NCBI GenBank assembly: GCA_022592445.1
Contig: JABYQR010000145.1
Span: 39,678-103,677 of the forward strand
Direction of reading: 5' to 3'
Length of the DNA stretch: 64,000 nt
Origin: Cytidiella melzeri
Lineage: Eukaryota > Basidiomycota > Agaricomycetes > Polyporales > Irpicaceae
The position numbers and the translations under genes are program-made. Positions 63,312 to 64,000 of the stretch are shown here, piece by piece (position 1 is the stretch's first letter; each line of letters starts with the position of its first letter). The notes under the pieces are model-generated. The model did not search any database and was not told where the DNA came from. It saw nothing but the letters and a program-made list of their open reading frames with translations.

Positions 63312-64000
63312 ATGGCCACTCAATCCAACGCCGGATCCAACGCTGCCCCCGCTGCCGCCAACCTCACCCATTCTGTTCCTTTCGGGAAAATCACTCCCAT
63401 CGTTTATAACCCTTCGGTTGAGAATTTTGAGCAGCACATTTTCCATAACCTCACTACAGCCCAGAGGGCTTTCACCCGCACAATTGAGGGTGAAGCGACT
63501 ACGACCATTGTTCACAATATGATGAATCAGATGGTTCTCATATGGAACACTCAGCTGTCGTTGTTGGAGGATAACCTCCAGGAATACGTTGACAAGGTCG
63601 CTCAAGACCTTTATTCACAATGCTCTGCAGATACACAAGTCCAGCGGATGGACACTGACCTCGACATGGTCAAAACGACGATCACTAACGTGGTCAATCA
63701 GATCAACCAGCTTCCCTTGTCTCAAGGACAAGGAGGATCCTCTCGCCAGCCTAAGATTGGCAACCCCCGGAGTTCAACGGTACCGATGGCAAGGTCAAGT
63801 TCAACGAGTGGTTGAACAAGATCTCTCTGTGGCTTGTCCACGAAACGTTGCTACAGACAGGCAACGTATTGCCGTCGCGATGAACCGGCTCTCAGGCGTG
63901 GCGGCTCAATATATGGAGCCGTGGATCAAGAAGCTCACGAAGGGTCAGACGATTGGAACGTGGGAAGAGTTCGAAAATGAGCTCAAGGTACAATACGGTC
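63312..64000 (+). pseudogene. Gypsy-B gag, partial
   Basis: Start ATG 63312 (MATQSNAGSNAAPAAANL). After a helical region (NNMMNQMVL-like, DTDLDMVKTTITNVVNQINQ) the Ty3-type gag core appears: PEFNGTDGKVKFNEWLNKIS, then AVAMNRLSGVAAQYMEPWIK and WEEFENELKVQYG at the window end. A one-base loss in a C-run (ACCCCCGG at about 63,767-63,774) puts the core out of frame with the start, and another change falls near 63,845. Gag forms the particle that packages element RNA. Confidence 0.75.

Larger units (their letters stand above)
61083..64000 (+). mobile_element. Gypsy-B retrotransposon, 5' part (runs off the edge)
   Basis: A 705-bp 5' LTR (61083-61787) is followed by a TGG-starting primer-binding site, a leader of about 570 bp, an extra ORF, then gag, which is still open at the window end. 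It is inserted in Gypsy-A internal sequence. Only the left LTR is visible, so its TSD and age cannot be assessed. Confidence 0.8.

Overview
The window reads as nuclear DNA of a basidiomycete fungus, most likely an Agaricomycete. Genes carry many short GT-AG introns. The recognisable families include ones typical of mushrooms: a FunK1-type kinase relic, F-box proteins, a DUF6532-like gene and a Plavaka (KDZ) transposase. There are no bacterial operon signals and no rRNA or tRNA genes that I can support.

Positions 1-14,900 are an ordinary gene-bearing arm. It holds the N-terminus of a coiled-coil protein (minus strand, runs off the left edge), a Kap123/importin-4 karyopherin of about 1,080 residues in about 15 exons (minus), a decayed FunK1 kinase (plus), a small PX-domain protein (plus), two tandem paralogous F-box genes (minus) and a medium-chain dehydrogenase/reductase (minus). 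The F-box pair arose by a segmental duplication that also copied the 3' end of the neighbouring dehydrogenase.

From 15,092 to the right edge the window is a transposable-element island. A 5'-truncated LINE (15,092-16,713, perfect 14-bp target duplication) is followed by a nest whose layers can be peeled by target-site duplications (TSDs) and by reading frames that are restored on excision. A probable Gypsy LTR ('Gypsy-C') holds Copia-1 (17,044-52,267). Copia-1 holds LTR-710 copy 2 (26,054-47,039). That LTR holds a Helitron (26,151-46,395). The Helitron holds Copia-2 (35,627-44,483), and Copia-2 holds two insertions of a short element family, here called NCGN. Copia-1 also carries two further NCGN elements, a non-autonomous Helitron and a Gypsy-A solo LTR. 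To the right lies Copia-3, whose LTR is split by a Plavaka element that carries a DUF6532-like gene and one NCGN element with another nested inside it. Then come a Gypsy-A 3' end and the 5' part of Gypsy-B (LTR, an extra ORF, start of gag), which runs off the right edge. Element names are provisional labels for this window.

Two things stand out. (1) Six copies (A-F) of an apparently undescribed 1.5-1.9 kb element have TGATAYG...GTGTCTCA ends, make 4-bp target duplications, and always hit a target of form N-CG-N. Four copies encode, or encoded, the same Cys-rich protein of about 175 residues. (2) The Helitron has visible Pif1-like helicase remains but no visible Rep domain. In its interior it carries intron-bearing pieces of two host metabolic genes, HMG-CoA synthase and pantoate-beta-alanine ligase.

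The TSD pairs also record decay. Five of the seven pairs whose target contains CpG differ between the two copies, each by one CpG transition. None of the five pairs without CpG differ. This fits methylation-driven C-to-T decay of a silenced repeat island.
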